Under the pieces are notes generated by a model. The model saw only the letters and a program-made list of their open reading frames with translations. It ran no database searches and had not been told where the DNA came from. 18,491 nt of DNA from Hepatocystis sp. ex Piliocolobus tephrosceles (Eukaryota > Apicomplexa > Aconoidasida > Haemosporida > Plasmodiidae): the NCBI GenBank assembly GCA_902459845.2, contig CABPSV020000348.1, positions 1-18,491 of the forward strand. The letters run 5' to 3'. A program made the position numbers and the translations under genes. Shown here piece after piece: positions 1 through 10,500 of the stretch. Position 1 is the first letter of the stretch; each line of letters begins with the position of its first letter.

Positions 1-27
1 AAAACAATCATAATAGATATAATCAAG

Positions 28-71
<44 letters not shown>

Positions 72-1239
72 GTATATATACACATACATATATATTTTGT
101 GTATCTATGCACGCGTGTGTTTCATTTTTTTTTATTTTATTAAATTTTACATATATATTACTATTTTTTAGTATTCTTTCTGTATTTATGCTATACACAC
201 TTATAAAAAGTTTTTTTCTAAAAAATAAGAACTAATAAAATATATAAAATAAGCAACATATAGTGGTAAACAAAAAAAATAAATAAAATAAATAATAAAA
301 TAAATAAATACTTATATATATTTTATTTGAAAATATTCTTATATATAATTACTTATTTCTTATTTGTTTCCCTTTTTTATGCATTTTACTATTTCGATAG
401 TTTTATTGCTACGACGATTTTGCTCATTTTTACCCTTTTTTTGCTTCTTGTTGCTTTTTTTTTTTTTTTTTATAAATTACACTACAGTCGTTTGGTTAAT
501 AAATACACATATAAGTACCATTAAATATGTGCTTCACTGTGTAACATTTAAACGCGCATATTATTATTATTATTATTATTATCATTTTTTTTTTTTTTTT
601 TGCAAATATTTCAAAAATAAAAAAAAAGAATGAAACCATTTAAAAAATTAATGCGACATAAAATTCGTAGAACCATTTTAAAAAAAAAAAAAAAAAAAAA
701 AAGTGATTGTTATATTTATATAACCCTCTCTTTTTATATTACCCAATAAAATGGATTTACTAAAAAAAAACATGTTAGTAAATGTTAAAATATAAAAAAA
801 TGATTAAGTTAAAAACAAAAAAAAAAGTTGCAACAACTTCATTTTTGTTCATGTGCTCCAAAAGTAAATAGTATTTAATAAAAGGTTAAAAAAAAATAAA
901 TAATAAAAAACGTGTGTACATGTAATAACTTTTATATTAATTAAAATGTTAAAAATAGTTTATGGCGAAAAAGAAATTACAAAATTTAACATTATCACCC
1001 ATATTTTTATAGAATTATGTACGAATAATTTTTAGTGCAAAACATGTTCATATGTACTTAAAAAGGAAAAAAAAAAAAATATACGCATGTTGTGTCTTTT
1101 TATCAGTTACATATACCATATAAATCATTTCGTGTGGATAAGTTGGTGTATATCAATTGGTTGTAATTTAAAAAAATATATATAAAAATTATCCAGTGAA
1201 TGTTAAACCTTCCTATAAGTAATGATTCTCATCTTAGCG

Positions 1240-1273
<34 letters not shown>

Positions 1274-1445
1274 GAACAAAAGGTTATAAAAAAAAGAACA
1301 TATATGGCTTTTAATAAAACTGGTCTGATGAAAAAATAAACAATTCTTGAATTTACATATAGTAATAGAATAAATCGTTCGGAATATTCGAAGTGGTACT
1401 TACATAAACACTCTTTGGTTTAGGTATAAACGTATGTAAACGTTA

Positions 1446-1480
<35 letters not shown>

Positions 1481-1838
1481 AGACGGGATATACAGCTTAC
1501 AAGCTATCTTATGATACAAAGTAGTATAATCAAAAAACCAGCATCCCTTTTTAAAATACTTTGAATTTTGTAAAAAATAATATTCATGCATGTAAAATTC
1601 TTTTTTAAAAACAAAAATAAAAAATAAATAAAAAGCAATTATGTGTTTATAATTTTACATAAACTTTTTTTTTTTTTATTACTTATCAGTCGACGAAGCA
1701 AATCGGCTATGCATGTTTATAATAACATTAAAAAAAGATAAAAAATATACATTTACATGTTAAAAGGCAAGACTGTGTGTTTTAAAATTTTTTTTGTATA
1801 TACATATTTATATATATACATAAATACATGTGCTTAGC

Positions 1839-1869
<31 letters not shown>

Positions 1870-2657
1870 CACAATTATATTTAAATATTTTAAAAAAAAT
1901 ATATGATCTTAGTAAAATTATATATGGGGAATAATCTTAATTTTTATTTTTTTTTTTTTTTCTCCCATCTGTATTATTTAAAAATACGCATGAACAATAA
2001 AAAAAAAAAAATAGAACAATTCTTTTGAATTATAATAAATACATTTATTTTTAATTAAGAAGTATCGATTCGAATTTCCTTTACCATTTTTGTCGTTAAT
2101 TTGTAATGTTTTTTAAATTTCCATTTTTACTCAGTTAATATAAATGCAAATGTTAAAAATTTAGCTCAGTTTTATTTTACATGTGTTATACCTACTTTTA
2201 AACTTAATATTTTGTTTTTAAATGGTGTAAATGCTTCATATGAATATATAAGCACCTGTATATATATATATATATACTTATGTAAACGCTTGTTTATTTC
2301 CACATAGATAAATATACTCCAATATGTCTATATGCTACATTCAAAATACATACATTCATTACATACACGGAAGTATATATTTATAAACCGACACGTACAC
2401 ATAAATACTTTCGTAAGCAATCTTTTTTTTTTATGTTCATAATTAAATAACAATATGACAAAATAGTAAAAAATACTAAAAAAAACAAATAAAAAAAAAA
2501 AAAAAGTAAAATAAAATTAAATAGGTGCTTGGTAAATAAAAGAGCTACTGAGTATATACAAATATATACAGATATATAGCGATATATACAGCTTTATATG
2601 TACACGTATATACAAACGCGTGTATACATGTTAATATAATAAGGTGCTAAAACGTAA
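1..2657. other. Non-coding 5' region, homopolymer-rich
   Basis: No convincing coding exon was found on either strand. The stretch consists of poly-A and poly-T runs (for example about 680-702, 1240-1268, 1447-1477 and 1840-1864), a (TA)n tract near 30-65, and AT-rich filler. Short open frames here contain homopolymers or lack any protein-like pattern. The right-hand part must hold the promoter and 5' UTR of the gene starting at 2658. A small island of higher sequence complexity lies at about 1686-1717. Whether the left part belongs to a neighbouring gene outside the window cannot be told. Confidence 0.7.
30..65. repeat. (TA)n microsatellite
   Basis: An almost pure TA dinucleotide tract, followed by TATG/TATA variants. 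Similar TA tracts occur at about 11755-11776, 12952-12972, 13413-13437, 14042-14072 and 16579-16606. These are typical of Plasmodium intergenic DNA and are likely to vary in length between isolates. Confidence 0.9.
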
Positions 2658-5600
2658 ATGATGAAAAGATTTTTTACGAAAAAAATAGAAAATGTTTTTA
2701 CAAGTTTGGAAAAACAAAGTAAAGACGAAAACTCATGCTCAGATGATAACAAGAAAATAAATGATGTTATTGAAATGAGCGATACAAGTAAATGTATTTC
2801 AGAGTATGAATCCAATGAAAAGAAAGAAGTAAGTGAAAGTAGTAGTTACATTAACAACAATGTTGAGTTTACTCATAGTACAAAAAAAAAATGTACAAAC
2901 AAAAAAAAAAATGATACAAAAAGTAAAAATAATATATTTGAAAAAAAAGAAGATAATAACAATACAAATAAAAGAAGAAAATTAATAGAATTACATAAAA
3001 AGGAAAATTTTTATCTTATTGATAATTATATTACTATAAAAAAAAATAATGATAGTGTAAGTTGTAAAAATTGTAACACTTTTAAAAAAAGTAACGATAA
3101 AGTTTCAACTAATTCGATGGTAACCAATTCTACAACAAAAAACAATAAAGCAAACAAATGTGATACACCTAGTATATTCAATTTTTTAACAATTAAACAA
3201 AAAAATGTCCAAAAAAATGTCCAAAATAAAGATGATACTTGTGATACGTGTAAATTGGTAACTTCTATTACTACTACTACTACTACTACCACCGCTAATA
3301 CTACCACTAATACTACCATCTCTAATACTACTAGTAGTAATAGTAATGATAATATAACATTAAACATGAATGAAAAGGAAAAACAAATAAAAAATAAAAT
3401 TAATAATAACGATAGTAATAATAGTAACAATATAAATGAAAGCAAAAATGAAAGTATAAATAACGAAGTAGACAAAAATAAAAAACAAATTTTACCTGAT
3501 AATACAAAAGATATATCCTTAAACGAACAAGAAAGTATAAACAATATAGAAAATAATACAAATAAAAAAAAAAATAATACAAATGAAAAAAAAAATAATA
3601 CAAATGAAAAAAAAAAAAATACAAATGAAAAAAAAAAAAATATAACAAAAATCAAAAGCATATCAAATGGTGTTGAAGAAAAGGGAGAACCCCCACTTAG
3701 AAATGTATACAATAATGTACATGATTATGTATATAATGGTACTAGTAATAATAAAGACCTTAGTAATAAGAACCTTAGTAATAATGAGAACCTTAGTAAT
3801 AAGAACCTTAGTAATAATAAGAACCTTAGTAATAATAAGGATAATAGTAAGAATGAGACTGCCAAAACATGTGATAAACAAAATAACAAAGTAAATAAAA
3901 TTGATGAAATGTTTAAAAATATGATTCAAAATAATAAAAAAAAAGAAATAATAATTCATGAAAACAGTAACAACGATTTTGATAATACAAATTCAGAAAA
4001 AAAAAGTATTAACAAAGATTTAAGCGATATTAATAATTCCATTAAAAAACAAAAGGATGTATGCCAAAAAAATATTAATGATATGCTGGGACATACGACA
4101 GATGTTGACAGCAAAAGTGATGATACAAGTAAAGGTACTCATGATAATCAAAATAATTATAAGTTAGATAGCAATACTAATAATGGTAACGATTTAAAAA
4201 TTGAAGCAACTAATAAAATGGAAAAAATTAATAAGAGAAAAAAAGTTACTACACCAGAAAATAATATAAATAACAACAACGAATGTAATAATAACAACAG
4301 TATTAATAATAGTGATAATAGCAATGCTAATTTATTAGAAGAAAGTGATTATATCCATAATTTAAAAAACAATTCAAAAGTAAGTCTTCCGTATTTTGCA
4401 ACCGATCAGAGAGAAAAATTAATTAAAGAAACAAATGAGTTTTTCAAGATGTATAACTTACACCTGAAAATTGAACAGCTACCAACAAGTATGCCTGATT
4501 ATATAAAATTATTAATAAAAAAAAAAGATCATATTTTTAATATAATTAACGATTATAAAAATGAATTAAAAAAATGTGTAAATAAAAGAACCGACACAAA
4601 AGTAATGGACGAATTTAATGAAAAGGTATATGATACAATAGACACATATATTGGTCAAAATTGTGAACAAAACAAACAAAAAAATGGTGACAAATGTGGT
4701 GACAAAAATGGTGATAAAAGTGGCGACAAAAATGGTGATAAAAGCGGTGATAAAAACGGTGATAAAAGTAGTGAAAAAAGCGGTGACAAAAACTGTGATA
4801 AAAGTAATGACAAAAGCGGTGATAAAATTGAAGATCGAAATGATGGCGATAGCAACAACAACAACAACGAAGCATGTTACGAAAAAAAAAAAAAAAATTT
4901 CTGTGCGAATGAAAACGATGATGTTATAAAGGCGAACGACACCAAAATAAGAAATCGCATAGGATTAAAAAACAAAAAAGAACAAAGTAAAAAAAACATA
5001 AAAAAAAAGTACACTTATTATGATAATTTAAATTATTTAAGTGATAGCTCTAAAGACAAAATAGAGAAAGAATATAGTATTTTTTTAAATATGTTTGAAA
5101 ACATGAATAAAAGTGAAAGTGGTTATGTAAAAAAAACGATAGAAGTAAAAGGCGATGTAAAAAAAACGATAGAAGTAGAATGTGATGTAAAAAAGACGAT
5201 AGAAGTAGAAGGTGATAATAATAAAAAAGAGAATAATTGTGACAAAGAAAAGAGCAACAATTTTTTTATAAAAGAGATAATAAAAGATTTAATATTTAAC
5301 AATAAAGAAGAAACACATTACTTCAAATACAAAAGTCTCGAGGCTGAGTATAAGGAAGAAAAATATAATAAATTAAAAGAAATTATAATAAAACTAAAAA
5401 TAAAAGAAAAAAAAATTGATACAATTTTAAGTAATACTTATGAATTTTTTAAATATTTTAATATACATAGACATCGTTATTTTTTATATGAAAAAATGAT
5501 AATTAATTGGAATTATGTTGAAAATATGGTAAATAAAAAAAGTGATATAAGGAATAAAAATTTACCTTTTGATTTGTTAAAAACGGATAAAGATTATTTT

Positions 5601-7039
5601 ATAAATTTAAAAAAAAATTATAATGATATATTACTTGGAAAATTTAATGGTATATTAATTACATTAAATACTAAAAAATTTAATACAAATTCTATAAATG
5701 GTTGTTCTATTGGATTATCAAAGATTATTTGTGGCTGTTTAGTTCAGTATACAGGAAAATGTAAGGTAAATATTAAAAGTATTTGGACACATCCTTTTCT
5801 TAATACGAAATCAACTTATCATATTCTGTGCGCATTCTTACCTCGAATTATATTAGAAGCATTTATAAACAATAACAATAGTACTGTGTATAAGGAGAAG
5901 AGAAATTCGTATGAGCAGGAGGTCCCTATGAAAGCATGCATAGACAATACCGAGTATTTAAAGGGTTTATATCGTGCAAGTGATGAGAGGTGTTTAGACA
6001 AGAAAATACCCACAAATGTAAATAAAAGTACAACCGATGTCAATATAGAGCAGAACGATGAAAATATTAGCCACTTCTCGGCTTATGAATATCCAGCTAT
6101 GTATTTTTTAAATTTTAACAAAAAATGCTCATTATATTTAAATAACATACTAAACAATGTTAATAAGGAATCAATTACCGAACAAGAACAGAATAAACTA
6201 ACTTCTAATTCTATATGTCTAAATAATAAAGAAAATAATACTACCACTCCAAAATATACAGAACTTAAGAAAAAAAATAATACATTCATATATATTATTT
6301 TTAGTGATCTGGATATTTTCCCTAGACAATGCTATTTGTTATTATGCTCTTATAAATATATGTGCTTAAATATGCATTATGACAAATCGAGTTCAAGTAT
6401 CTCGCTTCATTATGACTTAAATGTAAATAATATTCAAAAAGAAAATGTGGGTAAAAACATGGAAGTATCTAATGTATGTCCCTGTTCACTTGTTAAAAAT
6501 GATTCCTCAGATGATGAAAATTCTTATGAACGCATTATTGGTATGTTCTATCTATTATGCGAATTTTAATGACTACGTGTTTATTTTAAAGCTTTTTATT
6601 TTTACTGTACTATGTCTTATGTTATTTTATTTTTTTTTTTTCATACTATGTTATTATTATTTTTTTTTTTTTTTTTTTTTTTCATATTATGTTATTTTAC
6701 TTTTTTTATTTTACAGGTTGTAGCGAGCTGTACATGTACTACATGATCCCGAAAAAAGAAGAGAGGCAAGAACTAGGGTTACTAGAACGTACTGGGTGGA
6801 GGGACTTAATTTTAAACACATTTAATGAAGAAATAAATGAAAATATATGTAACATTATAAAAATTAGAACAAACGTAAATAATTTATATTCTCATATTCT
6901 TACCCAAAATAAAATAAATGAAAAGAAATATACATCAGCATATATTAATCAATATGAATGGTGCGGGTTAAAAATGAAGGATATACGTAATATGATGCTT
7001 GATAATTTTAATTATGAGTCACCCATTAAAAAAACATAA
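2658..7039 (+). CDS. Conserved-type Plasmodium protein of unknown function, two exons, PIP-like N-terminus
   Basis: Exon 1 is 2658-6540 and exon 2 is 6717-7039, giving 1401 aa. A TAA codon lies directly before the ATG-ATG start. Splicing at TTG|GTATGT and TTTTACAG|G joins phase 1 and rebuilds a Gly codon, so translation continues as IIGCSELYMYY. I do not recognise the family. The first residues, MMKRFFTKK, resemble the core of a PCNA-interacting (PIP) box without its Gln. A second PIP-like stretch, SIFNFLTIKQK, lies near residue 172. Residues about 20-575 are mostly Asn/Lys/Ser low complexity. Residues about 577-675 look globular or helical, followed by a GDK repeat array (676-723) and a 10-aa repeat (824-853). 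The last ~530 residues (from about 869) are non-repetitive and rich in aromatics and Cys, so probably hold the functional domain. No signal peptide or membrane span is evident. It could be a nuclear replication or repair protein, but that is inference from the motif alone. Confidence 0.85.
3553..3642 (+). repeat. In-frame NNTNEKK repeat (about 21 bp, four units)
   Basis: Imperfect tandem units encoding NNTNKKK, NNTNEKK, NNTNEKK and NTNEKKK inside the low-complexity part of the unknown gene (residues about 300-328). The unit length varies slightly through the poly-A runs, which suggests replication slippage that kept the reading frame. Confidence 0.8.
3757..3840 (+). repeat. In-frame (N)KNLSN repeat
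   Basis: Alternating 15- and 18-bp units built on CCTTAGTAATAA encode NLSNK and NLSNNK variants, about residues 367-394 of the unknown gene. It is an Asn-rich low-complexity insertion of the kind that is common in Plasmodium proteins. Confidence 0.85.
4683..4826 (+). repeat. 12-bp array encoding twelve xGDK units
   Basis: Exactly twelve 12-bp units (144 bp) encode four-residue blocks of the form N/S/C-G-D-K, residues 676-723 of the unknown gene. Most third positions and the first residue vary, and three late units degenerate to SEK, CDK and NDK. The array separates a globular-looking segment (about 577-675) from the lysine-rich segment that follows, and probably forms a flexible charged linker. 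Confidence 0.9.
5127..5216 (+). repeat. 30-bp direct repeat, three copies, VKKTIEVxGD
   Basis: Three contiguous 30-bp copies (5127-5156, 5157-5186, 5187-5216) encode VKKTIEVKGD, VKKTIEVECD and VKKTIEVEGD. Unlike the Asn/Lys tracts around it, the unit is of mixed composition and could form beta-strand or amphipathic structure. Copies differ by a few bases, so the duplication is fairly recent. Confidence 0.92.
6541..6716 (+). other. Intron, phase 1
   Basis: 176 bp with donor GTATGT and acceptor TTTTACAG. The interior is T-rich, including two poly-T runs ahead of the acceptor, as usual in Plasmodium. Reading through instead gives a stop at 6567-6569. Skipping it restores one open frame whose downstream part (6717-7039) has visibly higher G+C and clear coding character. 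Confidence 0.9.
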
Positions 7040-7552
7040 AAATATAAGCATTTAATGAAAAAATATGTACCACTATATAATTAATAGGAACAAAAGAGTG
7101 CGTATATATATTAATAAGCAATAAAAAGTGATTAACTCAGGAGCAACATCCTTATAAGTTATCATTTAATTATGTGACTTTTTCTTATAAACTATATACA
7201 TATATATATATATATTGTTTTTTTTTTTTTTATTCGTGTCAACTAATGACATATTAATTTTGTTTTTGATAACAAATGTCAAGTATAATTTTACAAGACG
7301 TTACTTACCGTATGTTATTAGCACATATATATATATACATGTGTATACATATTTTTAAAATTTTTAAAATGTTCAATAGTTATTAAAATAGTTTTAATGA
7401 TGAATAATATTTTATAACAAACGCCTATTATGAGCAATTTAAATAAATGAAAACAAAAGACTATATTTAATTCGTCTCGTAAATAAAAAAAAAAAAAAAT
7501 GGATAAGGATAAACTCCAAATAACTATAAAGTTTTATTTTTCAATTTTAATC
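7040..7552. other. Convergent intergenic region
   Basis: This 513-bp stretch lies between the stop codons of the unknown gene (+) and NOP14 (-), so it must hold both 3' UTRs and both polyadenylation regions. It contains a TA tract and poly-T near 7200-7232 and a poly-A run at about 7485-7498. No hairpin or motif stands out, and no gene was seen. Confidence 0.75.
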
Positions 7553-10500
7553 CTAATGCACATAAGTTTTCATATTTTTATAATTTTCAGCATCTTGTTT
7601 TGCCATTTGTTGAATTTTTTTGTATCTTTCTTTGTTTCGTTTAACTCTTTCCCTTTCTTCTCTTGCCTTTATGCCAATGATGTAACTGTTTTCCTTCCTT
7701 ATCTAAACAAAAGCAACAACAATAACAAAAAAAAAAAAAAAAAAAAAGATAATTAAAAAAAAGATAATTAAAAAAAAGATAGTTAAAAAAAAAGATAGTT
7801 TAATAAAAGATATGAAACATAAAAATAAATGTACAACAAACAAAACAAAATAGAACGGTGTGTACAATTAAATATAAATGGATATAACAAATAAGAATAA
7901 CAAAATGAACACATCTTATTTTTTCTTTTTTTTTTAAGTTTTTAAATACAATTTTTACCTCATTATAATTTAGTTTTTTCTGTTGTTTGATTTTTTTTTT
8001 CATTGATTTCATATCTATTAAATGTGTCTGATTATTATTCATATAAAGAAAATCTTTTGGATTTTTATTATTAGCATATTTAGGTGTAAAGTTAGGTATA
8101 TAAGTTTGACTTAAATCTTGATATACTATAGGTTTAATTTCAAATGTATTTGAGTATAGTATTATTTTATATAAATACAATAAATAAGAAAAATATTTTT
8201 CTTTTTGTTTTTTATATTTACTATTATATATTTCAATATAATTTTCTAACTTCATAGGCATTGATATCATTTTAAAATCTTCAATTACTTTTTTATATTT
8301 TAATTTTAAATTAAAGTTAAGAGTAAAATTAATAAAATTTACATATAAATAGAACAAACTAGGGACAAGTATATGTTTTATTAAGATATAAAAATTTATT
8401 TCATTTTGTATATTCTTTAGTAAATAATCAATTAGGCTATTAAAAACATGAAATGATAATTTATAGTAATACTTTATTTTGCTAGATTTTTTTTTTTTAA
8501 GCTTGTTTTGGTCGTTTTGTTCGTTTTTGTCGTTTTTGTCGTCTTTGTCGTTTTTGTCGTTTTGTTCGTTTTGTTCGTTTTTGTCGTTTTGTTCGTTTTT
8601 GTCGTTTTTGTCGTTTTTGTCGTTTTTGTCGTTTTGTTCGTTTTTGTCGTTTTTGTCGTTTTTGTCGTTTTTGTCGTTTTTGTCGTTTTGTTCGTTTTTG
8701 TCGTTTTTGTCGTTTTGTTCGTTTTTGTCGTTTTTGTCGTTTTTGTCGTTTTTGTCGTTTTTGTCGTTTTGTTCATTTTTCTCATCTGTGCGTTGTCCAT
8801 TTTGTTTGTCTGTATGCCTTTTTTCATTGTATTCACTTTTGTGCTTTTCCTGTATAATAAAAAATAAAAGCGTATTTAATACCTTTAGAGATAAATATAA
8901 ATAAGTCTGACTATACCTTTTTTTAGCATTTTGTGTTATGATATTATAAATATTTAATAAAATTAACGCATTTTTTAAAACTTTTTTATTATAAAATACA
9001 CCAAGATAATGAATAATTGAATTTGGTTTTTCCATTTGTTTTACAAATTGATTATTCATTAAGTTTTGTATATTTTCATAATAACCAAAGCAAAAAGATT
9101 CATTAATTTTTTTTAAGTATTCTTTTAAGTAATTCACGTTGTTATAGGTACAACTATTAAAAATGTGTTCATAATTATCATTTTTTTTTTCATAAACTAA
9201 ATTACAATTTTTTGAATAAAATTGATCGTAAAATAAAAATTCAACAAATTCGATTATGTAAGAAATTAAGGGTGTCGATTCTTCTTTTTCATTATTATTT
9301 TCGAGTACATTTTCTTCGTTTAAATGTAAAAATGTACATAAACGGGTTTTATCTAAATTATAATTTTTATTACTTATAGAGAAAAATTCATTATCCATAA
9401 GTTGTTCATCCGATTTTATCTCTTCATTTATTGCACCATTTATGTCATTACTTGTGGCACCATTTATGTCATTACTTGTGGCACCATTTATGTCATTACT
9501 TGTGGTACCATTTATGTCATTACTTATACTATCATTTATGCCAGTATCAGCAATGTTCTTATTAAATGGATATATGATAAGTATCATAAAGATAACTGCA
9601 AAATGGATAGATGATATACTCTCATTTTCTTCCTTATATACATCAAATATATCATTAAATAATTCAACACTTTTTAATATTCGTGAATATACATGAACTT
9701 GATAAAATTTTAAAGTGTTGTCTTTATTCATTTGTACGTATGCTTCTAATTCATTTTTCTTTTTATTATAAAATTTGTTGGTCTCAATTTCTCCATGATC
9801 TTTACCAAAAACAAATAACAATAAAAATGAAATATACATATATAATTCAGATTTCATGTGACGAGTAAAATGAAAAATAACTGATTTATAATTATTGATA
9901 AAGTTAACAAGTTTTAAGTTAAATTTTAAACATTTCCATATATTTAATATACAATAATCCATTAAAGAAAAAAAAAAAGATAAATGATAAATGTTTTCTC
10001 GTTTATTAAAGCTGTTAAACATGTTAATATAATATATTCTAAATAATAACTTTTTTTGGGCACTAAAACTATAATTGTCTAATAAGATTATCATATCTTT
10101 TAATGTATATTCTTTTTTTTCTATACACACATACAGAGGTAAATTCTTTTTATCTTCATTAGAGTCATTAACAAAATAAGAACATAATTCTTTATTCCCG
10201 TTTTTAACAAAAGTATCTAACACATCAGCTATTTTATTTTTTATTAAAATAACGTGATCTTTTTTATTTAATGAGAAACCTGTATAAGCATCATTAAATA
10301 TGTTGTTAATTATTTCATTATCACTTTCATTATCACTTTCATTATCACTTTCATCAGAACACCAAAGCAAACCTTTATCATGTGCATCTAAATTCATTAT
10401 CTGCTTACTTCTTTTAGTTTTTGTGTCAATCGTGTTCATTTTACTTTCATTGTTTTGTGTTGTCTTTGATTTTTTTGTTTTGTCATTTTTAGTTTTGGAT

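Noticed and set aside
3026..3712. 228-codon minus-strand hydrophobic frame
   Set aside because: Antisense of Asn/Lys codons gives Phe/Leu/Ile; no conserved pattern, and the sense frame is clearly coding.
2658..4400. CDT1 homologue, suggested by an N-terminal PIP-like motif
   Set aside because: I could not recognise the winged-helix sequence of CDT1 in any later segment; the motif alone is not enough.
5640..6540. ESCO-type cohesin acetyltransferase in the unknown gene (IKSIWTHP resembles IxxIWVxP; N-terminal PIP-like box)
   Set aside because: No zinc finger of the C2H2 type before it, no RRxGIA-like acetyl-CoA loop and no convincing catalytic segment; similarity too short.
7499..7756. 85-codon plus-strand frame near the NOP14 end
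   Set aside because: It is antisense to the real last exon and intron of NOP14; the minus strand encodes the conserved IRKEN motif.
8479..8904. Repetitive FLSFLS and FVVFVV frames on the plus strand
   Set aside because: Shadows of the KNDKN array; open only because the 9-bp unit lacks stops.
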